In this document: piece by piece, positions 1-12,334 of the stretch
Layout of the letters: every line of letters starts with the position of its first letter
Numbering within the stretch: position 1 is the stretch's first letter
NCBI GenBank assembly: GCA_963932465.1
Contig: OZ010795.1
Coordinates: 476,956,806 to 477,020,805, forward strand
Reading direction: 5' to 3'
DNA: 64,000 bases
Origin: Maratus speciosus
Lineage: Eukaryota > Arthropoda > Arachnida > Araneae > Salticidae
Notes under the pieces: generated by a model
The model's database searches: none
What the model was told of the DNA's origin: nothing
The model's input: only the letters and a program-made list of their open reading frames with translations
Program-made: the position numbers and the translations under genes

Positions 1-552
1 AATAATATTCATATGTTTTAATCCTGAAAATGATGGACGGCTTTCTCTTATCTTAAAAAAAACATCGTAGACTTTTGCTTTTCAGATTAGCTGATAAGTA
101 ATATGAATACATATAATTAGAAATCCACAGAAAATTCGGTTTATTTTTCGTCCCAAAATCTGAGTTGTATTGGCTTAAATGAGACACTTTTTATTTACCA
201 CTTTGAATTTCACTGTGTATATCTGTCATGACAGGCTGGAGATTCAAGTGAAAGTAATACTACAAGCAATGCATTATGACTGAACTTTGAAGATACAGTT
301 TCGCGATCGAAAAAAAAAAACTACAGATAACAGTAACGAAGTTTCAAACCGCAAAACTCTTTCGAATGCTGTTTGAGAATGTTCTTCTGTATCCTTTATG
401 AATTAATTACATTTAATTTTATATGAAGACAAAACGTTCCCTTAATAATATCCATATACTTTTATTCTAAAATAGTGGACGTCGTTCTCTTATCTTAAAA
501 AAAGATCGTAGACAAGACTATTCTGATTGGCTGATTATTAATATCAATACAC
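1..552. repeat. Divergent direct repeat, two copies about 442 bp apart
   Basis: Positions 1-115 and 443-552 match as direct repeats: both run from AATAATATYCATAT through TTCTCTTATCTTAAAAAAA and ATCGTAGAC to a GCTGAT...AATATSAATAC end. The copies differ by scattered substitutions and small indels, so the duplication is old. No reading frame is conserved between them. The first copy is cut by the window edge, so more copies may lie upstream. Function unknown. Confidence 0.7.
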
Positions 553-960
553 TCACTCTTGCTTAGAGCGAATAGTCACTCTTGAAAAGGAGTGCGTTTT
601 CGAACGAGAGTACGTAACGGAGTACGTAATTTCGAAATTTACATTGTGAAATGGAGTTCTTGAAAATTAAGAAGTGCCATATTTTGGTGCTTTTTCATTA
701 TTTTGCTCCATATCTTGGTTCGAAGTTGAACGGAAATTATTTTAAAAGTGTATAATGCCAGACTTTCACACTGCAGTGGAGTGAGATAATCCACTCTCGA
801 CAACGGAGTGACATATTTCACTCGAGACAATGGAATGAAATATCTCACTCCTGTCTAAGTAGTGGAAAATTCCACTCTTTCAGGAGTGTATTTTTATAAA
901 ATTCCCTTCAAAAAGAGTGAAAATGCCTGTCACTCTTTTAAAGATTGAACTTTTCACTCC
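541..960. repeat. Cluster of alternating CACTC / GAGTG motifs
   Basis: About fourteen CACTC, GAGTG or one-mismatch versions lie within 420 bp, often as CACTC - 8 to 12 bases - GAGTG, so short stems could form. Between about 776 and 870 the spacing settles near 27 bp, giving a degenerate tandem repeat; on the minus strand it would read as a repeated TPLSRV-like peptide, which I take to be a by-product of the repeat. It could be a decayed minisatellite or a protein-binding array. Confidence 0.55.
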
Positions 961-1420
961 TCCCAATTTTAGAGTGTATTAGTCCATCAATAAAATGTTG
1001 TAATGTTTTTACAAAAATGGATTTTTTAATGGGTACGAAATCTCAAGGATTCATTCATAAGTCGTCGTGGAATAATAGACAGACACCACAAAATCGATTT
1101 TTACTACCACAAAAACCCCGCTCAGTGAAAGCATTGGGAATTGAATCATATCTTCTAGCAGGGGTAGCTTTGGCAGCCATGACGCGCAGATTCCTGGGAG
1201 ATTTTTTTTTTTATCCTGCTCTTCGAATGATATTTCCTGTTGAAATTATTTCATTTTTACCAATTTAGGGTATTCGCCTATTTTTCATCATCCCCGCGGC
1301 AGTTCGACCACTTCAACCTTTAAAGCGAGTCATTCACAAATGATCAGAGAAGGATTACCGTTGTAAGACTTGACTGCAAATGTGTGTTTGAGATAAAAAC
1401 AAGTTTTTTCTTATTGTTAC
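961..1420. other. No gene recognised
   Basis: AT-rich sequence between the CACTC cluster and the LINE remnant. A 107-codon open frame covers 945-1268, but its product resembles no family I know and has the composition of chance translation. No repeat boundary is visible. Confidence 0.5.
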
Positions 1421-1423
1421 AAT

Positions 1424-2161
1424 ACAGAGGGCATAATGACAAAGATGTTAAGTTAAATATACAGCCGAACTCTTTGCCATCTTTAAAGCTTTAGAGTGGA
1501 TTTCTCAACAAAAACCAAAATTTTTTAATTCCAATTTTTAGCGATAGTCTTTCAAGCCTGCAGGCTATCTGTTCGTTTGGCTCAACAAATCCCCAGGTTA
1601 TTGAGATTAAATCACTTCTCAAATATCTTCTCTGGAAAACCTATTTAAGCCACGTTTCAGCCCATAAGGGTATCCTGGTAAATGAAACGGCAGATATGTT
1701 GGCAAAGGAGGCAACTGCTAAACCATCAGTTGATTTTTCACTTCCAGTACCGCACTCACACATCAAAAGACATATTCGCGCTCATTTTATGAAAAAAATG
1801 GCAGGATTACTGGGACTACTCAGATAAGGGTAGATATACCTATGATCTTGTCCCAGTAGTATCTTTGGATCTTCTGCTGCTCACTCCATCCACTACAGCT
1901 TTCTTTACCGGTCATGGTCCTTTTGGAGCATACCTCTTCAAGTTTAAAAGAGCCCTTTCTCCTCTATGTGAGTGCGGTGACGATGCTGTTGCCTCTCATT
2001 ATTTCTATAAATGTCTTTTAGCAGCTCGCTGGCATATCCGCCGTCCTCCTGTTCTTCCAGTTGGTTGGTTAGCAAATATTTTATCGCGCCCGATTTTGCT
2101 CTCAAAGCTTAAAAACATCTTCAACTTCTTATGTAACCTTTCAGTTTTACTCCATCACTGA
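1424..2161 (+). pseudogene. LINE ORF2 remnant: RNase H and C-terminal CCHC-like segment
   Basis: Translation with two frame changes gives three conserved blocks: AELFAIFKALEWI near 1446; SDSLSSLQAI near 1543 (the Asp of RNase H) followed by HVSAHKGILVNETADMLAKEA at 1652-1714; and LLLLTPSTTAFFTGHGPFGAYL, then CECG...H...C, ending at the stop at 2159-2161. These are typical of RNase H and the C-terminus of arthropod I/R1-type ORF2 proteins. The frame breaks after FNSNF near 1541 (stop) and at the A-run near 1795. The endonuclease and RT domains are missing. It cannot make a working protein. Confidence 0.78.
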
Positions 2162-2491
2162 GACAGGGACTTGGATTCTCCCTTATTCAGTACCCAATGT
2201 TGGGTCGCAGCAACTTGTATAATATTGTCTAACTTTGTATAACACTGCATTATTTAATGTCCTTATGTTTGTTTCACAAATTTTGCTAATGTAACATTTA
2301 TTTATATCTTATATATACCACTCCGCCCTCTGTCGCGCGTATTGGCGGGCTCAGCCACGGCTGAAATTTGTAACTTTTTTTTTTTTTTTTTTAGACCTCA
2401 ATAAAGGGGACCGGTAGAGACAATCTATGCTCTACAGACTCACTTCCTAGTCTGAGCAGTCTCTCTCGGGCAGTAAAAGTAAAAGTAAAAG
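1424..2491 (+). mobile_element. 5'-truncated non-LTR retrotransposon tail (I/R1-like)
   Basis: This is the 3' end of a LINE: the RNase H-like domain, a C-terminal Cys/His segment, about 330 bp of 3'UTR and a short (GTAAAA)3 tail at about 2473-2491. The 3'UTR contains a T-run near 2377-2392. A simple-sequence tail instead of plain poly-A, and an RNase H domain downstream of the lost RT, point to the I or R1 groups rather than core Jockey elements, which usually lack RNase H. No 5' part is present and no target-site duplication was identified. Confidence 0.75.
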
Positions 2492-2494
2492 GTA

Positions 2495-3822
2495 TAAACT
2501 TCAGTGTTTTATATTACATTTACCTGTTGTGCTGTACTCTGAAAATTCAGATCGCTATTTTATATATTCTTTCAAAACTAAGTCGTCAAAAATGGCAGTA
2601 AATACGACAACTACACTAAAAAAGCAGACTTGTATGACATATCAAACCACTATATTGGTGTAAAAACATTTAATATAGGTTAAAAACGTTAACGGCATTA
2701 AAATCTTTTACAGCTTCGCCACACACCCGTGGCCATCGTCAGGAATGTAAATGAAATATGCTGGATTAACAATGTCAAAATCTTGCCCAATAAAAAATCG
2801 TACATATCGGGGAAAAACAGCCAATGAGCCCGCAGAAGGAAAAAATTACAGATTTTACTGGTGCCATCTGTTGAGATAGGATGATAATACAAGTCTTACA
2901 AAAGAGCCTGTCTCTACATGTGAAAAAAAAACAATGAACTACATAACTCAAAATTAAATGTTTTTTTTAGGATTTTTAACAAAAGTTTCCTAGTATTGTA
3001 TGACGTATTATCATTACTCATTCATTAAGAAATAAAGTACATATTGCACAAACACACATGCTGAATTTTTCGTATACCATTGGTAAACTTCCAATAAAAA
3101 TAATGAAACAGAGCAGAAAAAATTGCGAATTTCAAACTCAAACATTGGTTTAACAGTGGGCATTGAAAAGATTGTAAATGAAGCACAACCGTTAATCAAG
3201 TATTTAGTTTTGAATTCACAGACGTTTTTTCACTGAGTAGCGCACTCAGTACACCGTCCGTTTCTTTAAAATTTGAGGGCATTAAAAAGTTTTTTATTGG
3301 GCACAATGTATTTGCATTTCCATAATGAAAACGATATATTTCTAGCTTCTGTAGTTTGTTAATGATTTATTTTTTAAATATTTCTGAAATTTTGGATTAC
3401 TCGGTATACATGTCGTTTAACAGTATAGTTTTTAAAAAGAACGACCCATTTTCGATTTTAAGCTGGAAATTTTTACTGGGTAATTACTGTCGCTACGGTG
3501 TTTAATAAGAGGTCAATTACTGAGGTGATCTCATTTTTTAACTTAATGCGTCCATAATTTTATTATAAAAACCCATTAAAACTCATACTAAATGGTCAGT
3601 TCGGGTAAATTCATTCTACTTCAGTTTAAAAAGATAATTTTCGAAACTTCCCAATAAGTTAAAAATCATTGTCAAAATCAATACGTCAAGAAATGCGCTT
3701 TGGAATAATGCCCATAAAAACAATTAATCTCCATCGTTTCTCACGCTTTTTTTGGCATTAGCATACAATTCCATTTTCAATATTTGGATACATTGCAAAA
3801 GTCAATTCGGCTTCTTTTGTAC
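2495..3822. other. AT-rich sequence, nothing recognised
   Basis: Only short chance frames (about 60 codons, both strands) occur. I see no element ends, no tandem repeat and no RNA gene in this stretch. Confidence 0.5.
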
Positions 3823-3823
3823 A

Positions 3824-4132
3824 GGGCCGAAACTAGCCTTTTTTGCACCCGGGGCAAGCATGTATTTTGGCGCCCCCTCCCTCCTCTTCCACAAAGTATT
3901 TTACAAAGAGGATTTTACTAATTTTCTAATAGCCGACTTATTTTAAAATTTAAATATATAATACTGAACTACGTAATCTGCTATGGCGGATCCAAGATAG
4001 AGGTCATGGGGGTCATGACACCCCTCTGAACACCAACAAAAATATTCTAAAGATCATTTTTAAAAGGAAATATACAGTAGAGTCCCGATTATACGAGTCC
4101 TGCTTAACCGAGTTTCCGCTTTAACGGAGTTA
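3824..4132. mobile_element. Possible hAT-like end next to the fold-back MITE
   Basis: CAGGGCCGAAACTAGCC begins at 3824 and resembles the CAGGGCCGG type of hAT terminus. It is followed by a GC-rich stretch with GCACCCGGGGCA. The same dodecamer recurs at about 4492, beyond the fold-back MITE, in direct orientation. No matching right terminus was found, so this may be a truncated or rearranged element. A pogo-like string, CAGTAGAGTCCCGATTATAC, lies at about 4075, immediately before the MITE. Confidence 0.3.
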
Positions 4133-4444
4133 TTTTCTTCTGATGGGCTGATGGCTTCTATTATTATGAAACAGCTATTATAAATGAAGTGTTAGGTGAA
4201 GATGAAAGAGCAGCCGTAAAAAGTTAGAACTGTGATTTTCTGGTCAGAATAGGAAGAAAAAAATAGCCATAATTTGATTTTCAAAAAAAAAAAATAAATA
4301 AATATGGCCATTTATTTTCCTTCTCATTCTGACCAGAAAATCTGAGTTCTAACTTTTTACGACTGCTCTTTCATCTTCGCCTAACACTTCATTTATAATG
4401 GCAGTTTCATAATAATAGTAGCCATCAGTCCCTCAGAAGAAAAT
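4133..4444. mobile_element. Fold-back MITE, copy 1
   Basis: Two arms of about 120 bp are close reverse complements: TTTTCTTCTGATGG...GTGTTAGGTGAAGATG...GACC-like on the left, and its mirror ending CAGAAGAAAATGA on the right. An A-rich loop lies between. A second copy is at 50713-50984. There is no coding capacity, so movement would need a transposase made elsewhere. The adjacent CAGTAGAGTCCCG string occurs in both copies and resembles Tigger/pogo ends, so a pogo-type transposase is the likeliest driver (inference). Confidence 0.75.
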
Positions 4445-5657
4445 GATCCATTCCAAAGGTATAATCCTTCAGTTGGCGCCCCTTCGTTCTGGCACCCGGG
4501 GCACATGCCCCCTCTAACCCCCCCTTAGCTTTGGCATTCTTTTTCGGTTTCATTCTCTGTTTCTTGATTTTTCTCTCTCTCTGATTTTCTTTATTATAGC
4601 CATGAAACTTTTCCAACTCTTAAAATTTACAGAAATATTTCGATAATTTTTCCTTACTTTCTTCTCAATAAAATGATATTTTCGGATGAAAGTTATTAAA
4701 AACTATTTTTCTACCTTGGAATAAAACGTAATTTTCAACGCAAGAATTCCTTAATCGTTGTAGATATTTTATAATATATTTATTATATTTAATTTTTACA
4801 CATCTATTTCCTTCAATTTTCTTTATTATCAAGATAAAGTGCTATTTTTGAAATCATAACTTTAAACAAATGAATACCCAGCATTTTTATACTTTCGCCT
4901 TTCCATTAATACAAAATAATTAGTTTCGAAACGGAAATATATTTTGAAAATATTTTGTCAAAAAACTGAAAAGTTTGAAAACTACTACAAGCTTTTCTGT
5001 CTGATTTTTGTTAGTCTTTATTTATTTACTAGCCGAACCACCCAGCTTTGTTCTTGTTAACCATAGTGGCCTTCCCCGTAAAATAAATAATGCAATTTAC
5101 AGTAGAAATACGGCGATGAGATCACAATAGCGGAGCAAGGCTCCCTTATCATAATAACAGGCCTGGCAATCGCTAGGTTTCATTTGGCAGCCGTACAAGT
5201 GGTCAGAAACCAGAGGGTTGTTCTGCTACTATTGCCATCTAACATGAGTAACAGAAGTATTTTTTAATTTGTTTTCCATATGTCTTTTCCCATTTTTTTT
5301 TTACGATACCCTGTATGTTTGTGGTTCACAAATGAGAGTTGTTAATTTTAAAATTTTCATATGTTCTAGACATTTATTTTAATAAGGTGAACTAATTTTA
5401 CTGTTAAACAAAAATGGTTTAGTGCTGTAGTCCTTTATAGAAATAAATAATGATAATATTAATCAGGAAAAAAAATATATTTCGAAAAATATTTTTTAAA
5501 ATTTTGTCAATAACATATTTCATTTGATTCCACATGATTCCACATGATTTTTATTCCACATGATATTCCACATAGATTCCATTTTTTCCTACGCATTTGT
5601 TCACAAAGTATTACCAGTATAATACACCAAGTGGTGTAACTCTCCGGCCAAACTCAG
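4445..5657. other. AT-rich sequence with a short degenerate TTCCACATGAT repeat
   Basis: No gene recognised. At about 5520-5582 the motif ATTCCACATGAT occurs four times with variable spacing. A less AT-rich patch at 5030-5260 has no recognisable family. Confidence 0.45.
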
Positions 5658-5868
5658 TTAACCTTTTCAGGGGCACCGTTTGCAGTCTGCAAACGGTTCA
5701 TTTTAATGCCCAAATGGCATCAGTAATTTTTTAGTACAAGTTCGATCTCATAATATACGTGAAAAAGAGCTTTTGATTATTTTGAAATAAATTTGTTCGT
5801 GAATTGCGGTGCGAATTAATTATTTGAACTTTTTTGGAGCAGAAATGCCTTGGCCATGAAAGGGTTAA
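5658..5868. mobile_element. piggyBac-like MITE, TTAA-flanked
   Basis: TTAA at 5658-5661 and 5865-5868 bounds a 203-bp element with ends CCTTTTCAGG...CATGAAAGG. TTAA target duplication with a CCYTT-type terminus is the hallmark of piggyBac. The inner sequence GTGAATTGCGGTGYGAATTA resembles the element at 40160-40369, so the two belong to related families. No coding capacity. Confidence 0.7.
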
Positions 5869-6329
5869 TAAGTTGGCAATTATTGAGGAAATTTTCAACC
5901 ACAGACTTTTCTCCGGATTATTAATTATGTTATTATGATAAGGGAGTCTTGTAACGGGGCTCTATACATTCGCTCCCATAAATCTTTAAAAATCAATAAA
6001 AAAAATGTCGTTATATTGACGCACTGATAATAAAATTCCTCAGCTTCATAAATGAGAATGCCCATATTCTTTGGCGAATGTAACGGAACAATATACGTTT
6101 CTCTGTGACAATACGAGAATAAAAGAAAAGGTTCAACCAAATGGCTTAACATTTAATGAAATTCTATTTCGTTATCTTCATTTTAAAATGTAAATTTACG
6201 TTTCTTTCTTAAAAACTAATTCTACTCCGATTGCATGAAAATGGTATCATTTTCCAGATGCTATCAATCGTGACGTCAGTCAAAAAGTTTCGTTTCAAAA
6301 TAACTCACTATAAAAAAGGGAAGCTATGT

Positions 6330-6960
6330 TTCATTTCCTATTTAATATAAATCGTAGAAAATATTACCACTGCATGCAAAGTATTAAAGCACTTATTTTA
6401 CCTATAAGGTATTACAATGAGATATATCTGTAGTGTACAAATAAAATAGGAAATTAAATATAGGAACCAAATTTTTTTAAGTAAATTTAACATCACACTG
6501 AAAGTGTCTCATCGAAATTTATTGATATTTAGTAAATTATATTTTTCCTGAATTATTTTCGTGAAGTTGAAATATCTATATTACAGTAGCTATATAGCTT
6601 TAATGTACAAACAAAATAGGAAATTAAACATAGCCACCTTTTTTTTTTTAAGTAATTTTAACGTAACACTAAAAGCGTCTCATCGAAATTTATTGATATT
6701 TAGTAAATTATTTTTTTTCCCTGAATTATTTTCGTGAAGTTAAAATATCTATATTACAATAGTTATATAGCTGTAGTGTACCAATAAAATAGGAAATTAA
6801 ACATAGCAACCGTTTTTTTTTTTTTTTTTTTTTTTTTTTAAGTAAGTTTAATGTAACACTGACAGCGTCTCATCGAAATTTATTGATATTTAGCAAATTA
6901 TTTTTTCTCCTGAATTATTTTCGTGAAATTGAAATGTTTATATTATAGTGGTTGTTTTAT
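6330..6960. repeat. Tandem repeat, about 175-bp unit, three copies
   Basis: AAATAGGAAATTAAA recurs near 6443, 6613 and 6787, and CATCGAAATTTATTGATATTTAG recurs with the same spacing. Units diverge mainly in the length of an internal T-run, which reaches about 28 in the last unit. Block 5869-6330 upstream shows no gene. Confidence 0.75.
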
Positions 6961-7173
6961 GCAGACCAAATACATTTAAATGAAGGGACTGCGTCATTTT
7001 TGCGCATTTATACTAAATTTCTCAAATTTTACAGATGTAAAGTACGCGTTACCTGTTCAGAATTACAAGAACGTCGGGTGAGAAAATATAACGAATGGGT
7101 CTGAATTTTCTAGCTTGTAAATAAGCTAGAAATAGCTTGTAAGCTTGTAAAGTACGCATGTTTTTCATTGAAT

Positions 7174-7204
<31 letters not shown>

Positions 7205-7378
7205 TGCACCGTTTATTACGGCGTGGCAACCGGAACGAAAAAAATGCAATATAAACGAAAATAGATCTGTATAATTATTAACTATGGTAGGAAATTGAGA
7301 AAAAAAGATTAACAGAGGAAGTAACTTTTTAAAAGTCAATCTATATAGCCCAGTAGTAGGGGAGCAAGAAAAGGCCGA

Positions 7379-8235
7379 ATTCGGAATTAATTAGGGGAAA
7401 GCTGGAAATTGTTTTAATCCGTTTAATTTAGGTCTAGAATGAATAGGCTAGGTTTTCCCCCTCGTAGTAGGTGAACGTTAGAAAATATGTATAGATTTAT
7501 AGTCAAAAAACACGTTTTTTTAGATACTCTAACAATATCTCAAAACAGCTAACTCTGTCAAAAACATTGTCAATACAAATGTTGTAGAGCTTAAAATTTT
7601 GAGTAAAATGAGTACCTACACTTAATATTTTTGTTAAACATTAAGGTCACAATTCCACTTTAAAGTTTTAGACCCGTGGTCAGGGAGTTGAACTCAGAAT
7701 TAATTAGGGGAAAACTGGAAATCGTTTTAATCCCTTCAGTTTAGGTCTAAAATGAACGTACTATGTTTTCTTCCTCGTACTTTGGTGAATGTTAGAAAAT
7801 ATGTACACACTTATTTTCGAAAAACACGTTTTTTTTAATTACCTTAACAATATCTCAAAACAGTTAACTCTATAAAAAACATTGCCAATACTTATGTTGT
7901 AGAGCTTAAAATTCTGAATAAAATGAGTACCATCATTAATATTTTTGTTCAACTTTAAGGTCGCGATTCTATTTCAAAATTTTGCCTTAATCGCTAATCA
8001 AAAGCTTGAAGCCAGGAGAGACCAAGTTAACTTAATAATATCTCAAAACAGCTCACTCTATCAAAAACATTGTCAGTACAAAAGTTGTAGAACCTAAAAT
8101 TCTGAGTAAGATAAGTACTTACACTTAATATTTTTGTTCAGTATTAAGGCCGCAATTTTGAGATATTGTTAAGTTAACTTGGTCTCTCCTGGCTTCAATC
8201 TCTTGATTTGAAAATTTTTGAAATAGAATTGCCAG
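7379..8235. repeat. Tandem repeat of about 313 bp with a terminal inverted repeat
   Basis: Unit 1 (7379-7690) and unit 2 (about 7692-7975) share GAATTAATTAGGGGAAARCTGG, AACAATATCTCAAAACAG and TTGTAGAGCTTAAAATT. A partial third unit spans about 8030-8160. Superimposed on it, 7968-8050 is the reverse complement of 8154-8233, with the core GAAGCCAGGAGAGACCAAG in both arms, so the last unit could form a long hairpin. No coding sequence. A 30-base A-run lies upstream at about 7171-7201. Confidence 0.72.
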
Positions 8236-8408
8236 AACACCCTGTATTTGTGACTAAATAAGTGGACTGCGACACCATGTTCTATGGTAATTATTGCTCG
8301 TCTGGTTGGGTACTATCACCTCTCTTATTTTGTAAAAACAATTTAGAATCACCCTGTATATGACGTTTTTCACCTATATTCGGAATCCAGGGAAGCACTG
8401 GTTTATCC

Positions 8409-8650
8409 TTTTTAACACTTTCCAACAATGTTGAAAAGTGTTTATGCATTCTGTTTGTCTGCCCGTTCGTCCATCTGTCCACGCTCTAACTCCCGTAAAT
8501 ATACTCGGATTTTCATGAAATTGATAAAGGTTATTTAGGGTCACCAAATAATGTTGGGTATTGTATATGAAGTAATTAGGATTAACAGTTCAATTACAGG
8601 GGCACTCAAAAGTATTCCATTAAATTATGGCATATAGGGAAAAATTGTTT
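8409..8650 (-). mobile_element. Helentron-like (HINE) 3' fragment
   Basis: On the minus strand the order is a unit containing TACGGGAGTTAGAGCG, a degenerate (GACA/GACG) microsatellite at 8450-8480, then a hairpin at 8414-8442 (AACACTTTTC / GAAAGTGTT arms). The same order - unit, microsatellite, terminal hairpin - is seen at 41.6-42.48 kb and at both ends of the composite at 21-26.4 kb. Only one partial unit remains. Assignment to Helentron-type elements is inference from architecture. Confidence 0.45.
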
Positions 8651-11600
8651 GCAGAGTATTCTAATGACATTACGCTATTTCAAATGTATTGAAACTGATA
8701 TAAATCACTGAATTTCACTACGATCACGTTAGAACAGGCCATTCGTGGCATTTTTTATTCATTTACAAGGACACACAAAAGAAATCGGTTACAGTACTGT
8801 CTTTGAGTAATAATTGATGGGGTGTACGGTTTAAAATTCAGTATGCGCTTTTAATTTTAATTAATTTTTTGTATGTTACTCGTCATATATAAATTCTATA
8901 CCTCATATACAGGTCTGCACAATAGTAGCCACGTACCATTCACCTTATTAGAGGAAATTCCTGAAGGGAAATTTTCAAATGAAGTATACATATATTTTAA
9001 TTGTACTGAATTTTGGCGTGCATATAGTTAATAGATACAAATCTACATATCCTATACAGGGTTGCTAAAAAATTCGGTTAATTTTCTTATTGTAGATGGG
9101 AACAGCTGATATTGAGTTTTGAAATTGATACAAATTATTATCAAGGCTTTTAATAAACTGGTGTCAATGTAGGCAAACTTTTATCCACCTTGACACCAAT
9201 TATGTTACCGTTTATCTGAAGAATTTAAAAAACAATTATTTAGCTTGAAACTTTAATAAAATAAATAGAAACGGATGAATCCCTTGTGTTAACATTCATT
9301 TGTTTCAAGTACTGTACAAAATTAAATTTCATATGGAAAATACCAAATTTATCCTTTGATTAAATCCCCCTTTTTGTAAGATTGGTTGTCTGATTGAAAT
9401 ATTTATTTATTATTCAACTCACGGGAAGAGTCCAATTAGAAAATTGCTGTTAAAGCAGTGATAGATATAATTATTTAACCTATATTTTTAGAAAAAAAAA
9501 TCTTTATTTGTTTAAAATATTTAGCATTCTTGTTTCGAAACACATTTGAGAATTTACTTTCTAGTTTATAAAATAATTATCATTGAAATTTGAAATTGGA
9601 TGTAAATAAAGAACATAAAGCAGAGTCATGTAATCAGTCACAAATAAGAACTTTAAATTAAACCAATTGTTTTACTTTTATCTAAGAATATAAACAAAAA
9701 AAAATAGAAATCAGCATTAAAAGAGATAATTAGAAACGAATGAATCCCTTGTGTAAATATTGATTTGTCAAGCTATTTTACAAAATTAATTTTCTAACAG
9801 GGAAAATCACATTAATTCTTTTATTTGGTGCTTCGTTTTGGTAAGATTATTTGTTTGTTTTCTTATACAAATCTTTGAAAAGAAATTCATTAATTTCTTT
9901 AAAAGCGGTTAAATACGTCTTTTTTATGTTATATATTTAGATTATTTTTATCCGTTAAAAATTATAGTTAAAACTTGAATATTTTTTACGAACTACATTT
10001 AACAATTTTTTCGGTTTTATAAAATGATTATTCTTGAAATTTGAGGTTGTACATATATATGGCAGAAAAAAGGATTCAAATATTCAGTTGCAAATAGAGA
10101 CTTTAAACGAAACCAATTATTTTCCTTTAAGGAAATAAAAAAACATAAATATATAATTTTAAACGAATGAAACGCTTGTGTAAAAACAGATATATTTGTT
10201 CATTTTACAAAAATAAACTTCAGACAAGTAAAGAACAAATTAATTTCTTTTTTTCGAGTCTCTGTTTTTCTTTATTAGAATTTATTTTTAAGGCAGTTAA
10301 AGAAAACTTTTTTTTTATAAATTTCAGAGTAGCTTTTATTTTTTATCTACCTGAGTTATGTTTACAAATTCAATATTTCTACACGAACTATGTCAGCATT
10401 TTGGTTTTTAATTTATAAAAATCTTTTTACATATATCTATAGAATTTCAGATCTTGAATAAATATCGCAAATGAAAATGAATTGAAATATCCTAAGATAT
10501 ATTTAAATAGAGCCTTTTTTTTATAATCCGCTTTTGTTTGTGTCAAATATATTGTTGTTGTTTTTTTTTTGTTGTTGTTGTTTTGTTGTTTTTTTTACGT
10601 AAACTTTAAATGAAACTATTTATTTTAAATTATCTTAAGAACTTTAAAAATAAATATACATTTCAATATTTAAATGAATAGCTAGAGAAGATCTGTTGCG
10701 TAGGCAATTACATATGCTTATGCATTTTAACTTCAAATGTATTAAACTTCAAATACTGAAGACCAAGTTAATTCTTAATTCAGCCCTTCATTTTTCTAAT
10801 ACTGTTTGTTCGTTTCATTAGCATGCAATCTTTTCAAAAAGAGTTTGATTAAAAAATAGTTTCTAGAGCAGTTAAAAACGCATATTTTAATTTTTACAAT
10901 TTAGGACACCTTTTTACCTTTTTACATGTTTGAAATATTTTTGAAATTTTGAATATTTTTGTTTGAAACTGCATCTGAGAAATTTTTTTCTTAATAAAAT
11001 TTTGTGAAATGTGATATTGTGCATAAATATGACGCATAAAATATAATTTAAATAATAAGTCAAAAGTTCATTTAATACCATGGTTTTATAAATCTCTTTA
11101 AGATGTCAGAAAGATATTTGAAGTATTTACCTGAATACAAGCTTAACACAAAACCAATAATTTTAGTTTAAGGGGGCACAGGGCCTTTGAGTTTGTCGAA
11201 ACGATTAAAACATCGTCTTTTCCAAAGTACCAAAACACAAATAATATGCAATAAAGATATTTCTTTTTATTTCTGACTAAAGTATATATTTTTTACTATA
11301 TTATCCTGAAAAAATAAATGTTGTACATACAAAATTACTATTTAATACTGAAATTTAAAAATTCATCCCACTAATGCGTGAAATCAAATCATTAAGCGCT
11401 GCACGCATGATAAAACTCTACATTATGCATATATAAAACAATTTTTGCACAAATAGGAACATAACACACCTATTTCTAAATTAATATGGTAAGGTTATAA
11501 AGGTATAATAAAGGTAATATAAAGGTTTCTTTAAAATTTAATTTTAGCACAAAAAAAAAAAAAAAAAAAAAAATCCAAATTTTTCAAAAAGATTTCTAAG

Positions 11601-12280
11601 TTTTTCAAGTGCAAAAAAATAAATAACCAAAACATGTGAATTTTTTTTGGTTTTAGCATGACGACTGTAAAGAAACGCATATTTGGACAATATTTTTAAA
11701 CTGTAACTTATATAATTTGAAAGTAACAGTGCGCGCAAACTCCAGATTTACTAATCAGAGAAAACACGTTTTAAAGTTTTAATATCTACGGGTCTTCAAT
11801 TGTACTCACCGCCTATAAATGATTATAACTCAAGAAATAATGCATATTTTTGAATGGGCTTTTTGCATATTGTTGAGAAATTTTTAAAAATACAGAATAA
11901 AACAAAAAACGAAAACTGATTTTTGAAAAATTTAAAGGTCCTATGCCCCATTAACTAAAAACAAAAAATAAATAAACAAATAAATAAAAATAAAAATAAA
12001 TAAAGCTGGTTTGTCTCAATTTTAAATATTGATTTATAGAGCGGTTTTTATAAGGCGAATTTAGTTCCCTCAACTGTATTAAGGTTATTTTTTAACAGAA
12101 ATATTAAATGAAATTATTTCTTTTCAATTACCTTTAGGATTGTAAAAAAAAAAGTTTCAACATTTAAATGAATAATTAAAGGTGGATATATCTGCTGTGT
12201 AAATAATAATTTGCTTAAGTATTTTAATAAATTAAATTTCACGTATGAACGTCCAAATTATTTCTTTTCTTCAGTACTTC

Positions 12281-12318
<38 letters not shown>

Positions 12319-12334
12319 CTGCTTGTTTGTTATT

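Noticed and set aside
639..848. Small repetitive peptide gene (TPLSRV repeats) on the minus strand
   Set aside because: The repeat comes from the CACTC/GAGTG cluster, has no conserved start and is bounded by noncoding copies of the same motif.
7049..7339. 96-codon minus-strand frame with a phenylalanine run
   Set aside because: Poly-A translated on the opposite strand; flanks lack any domain.
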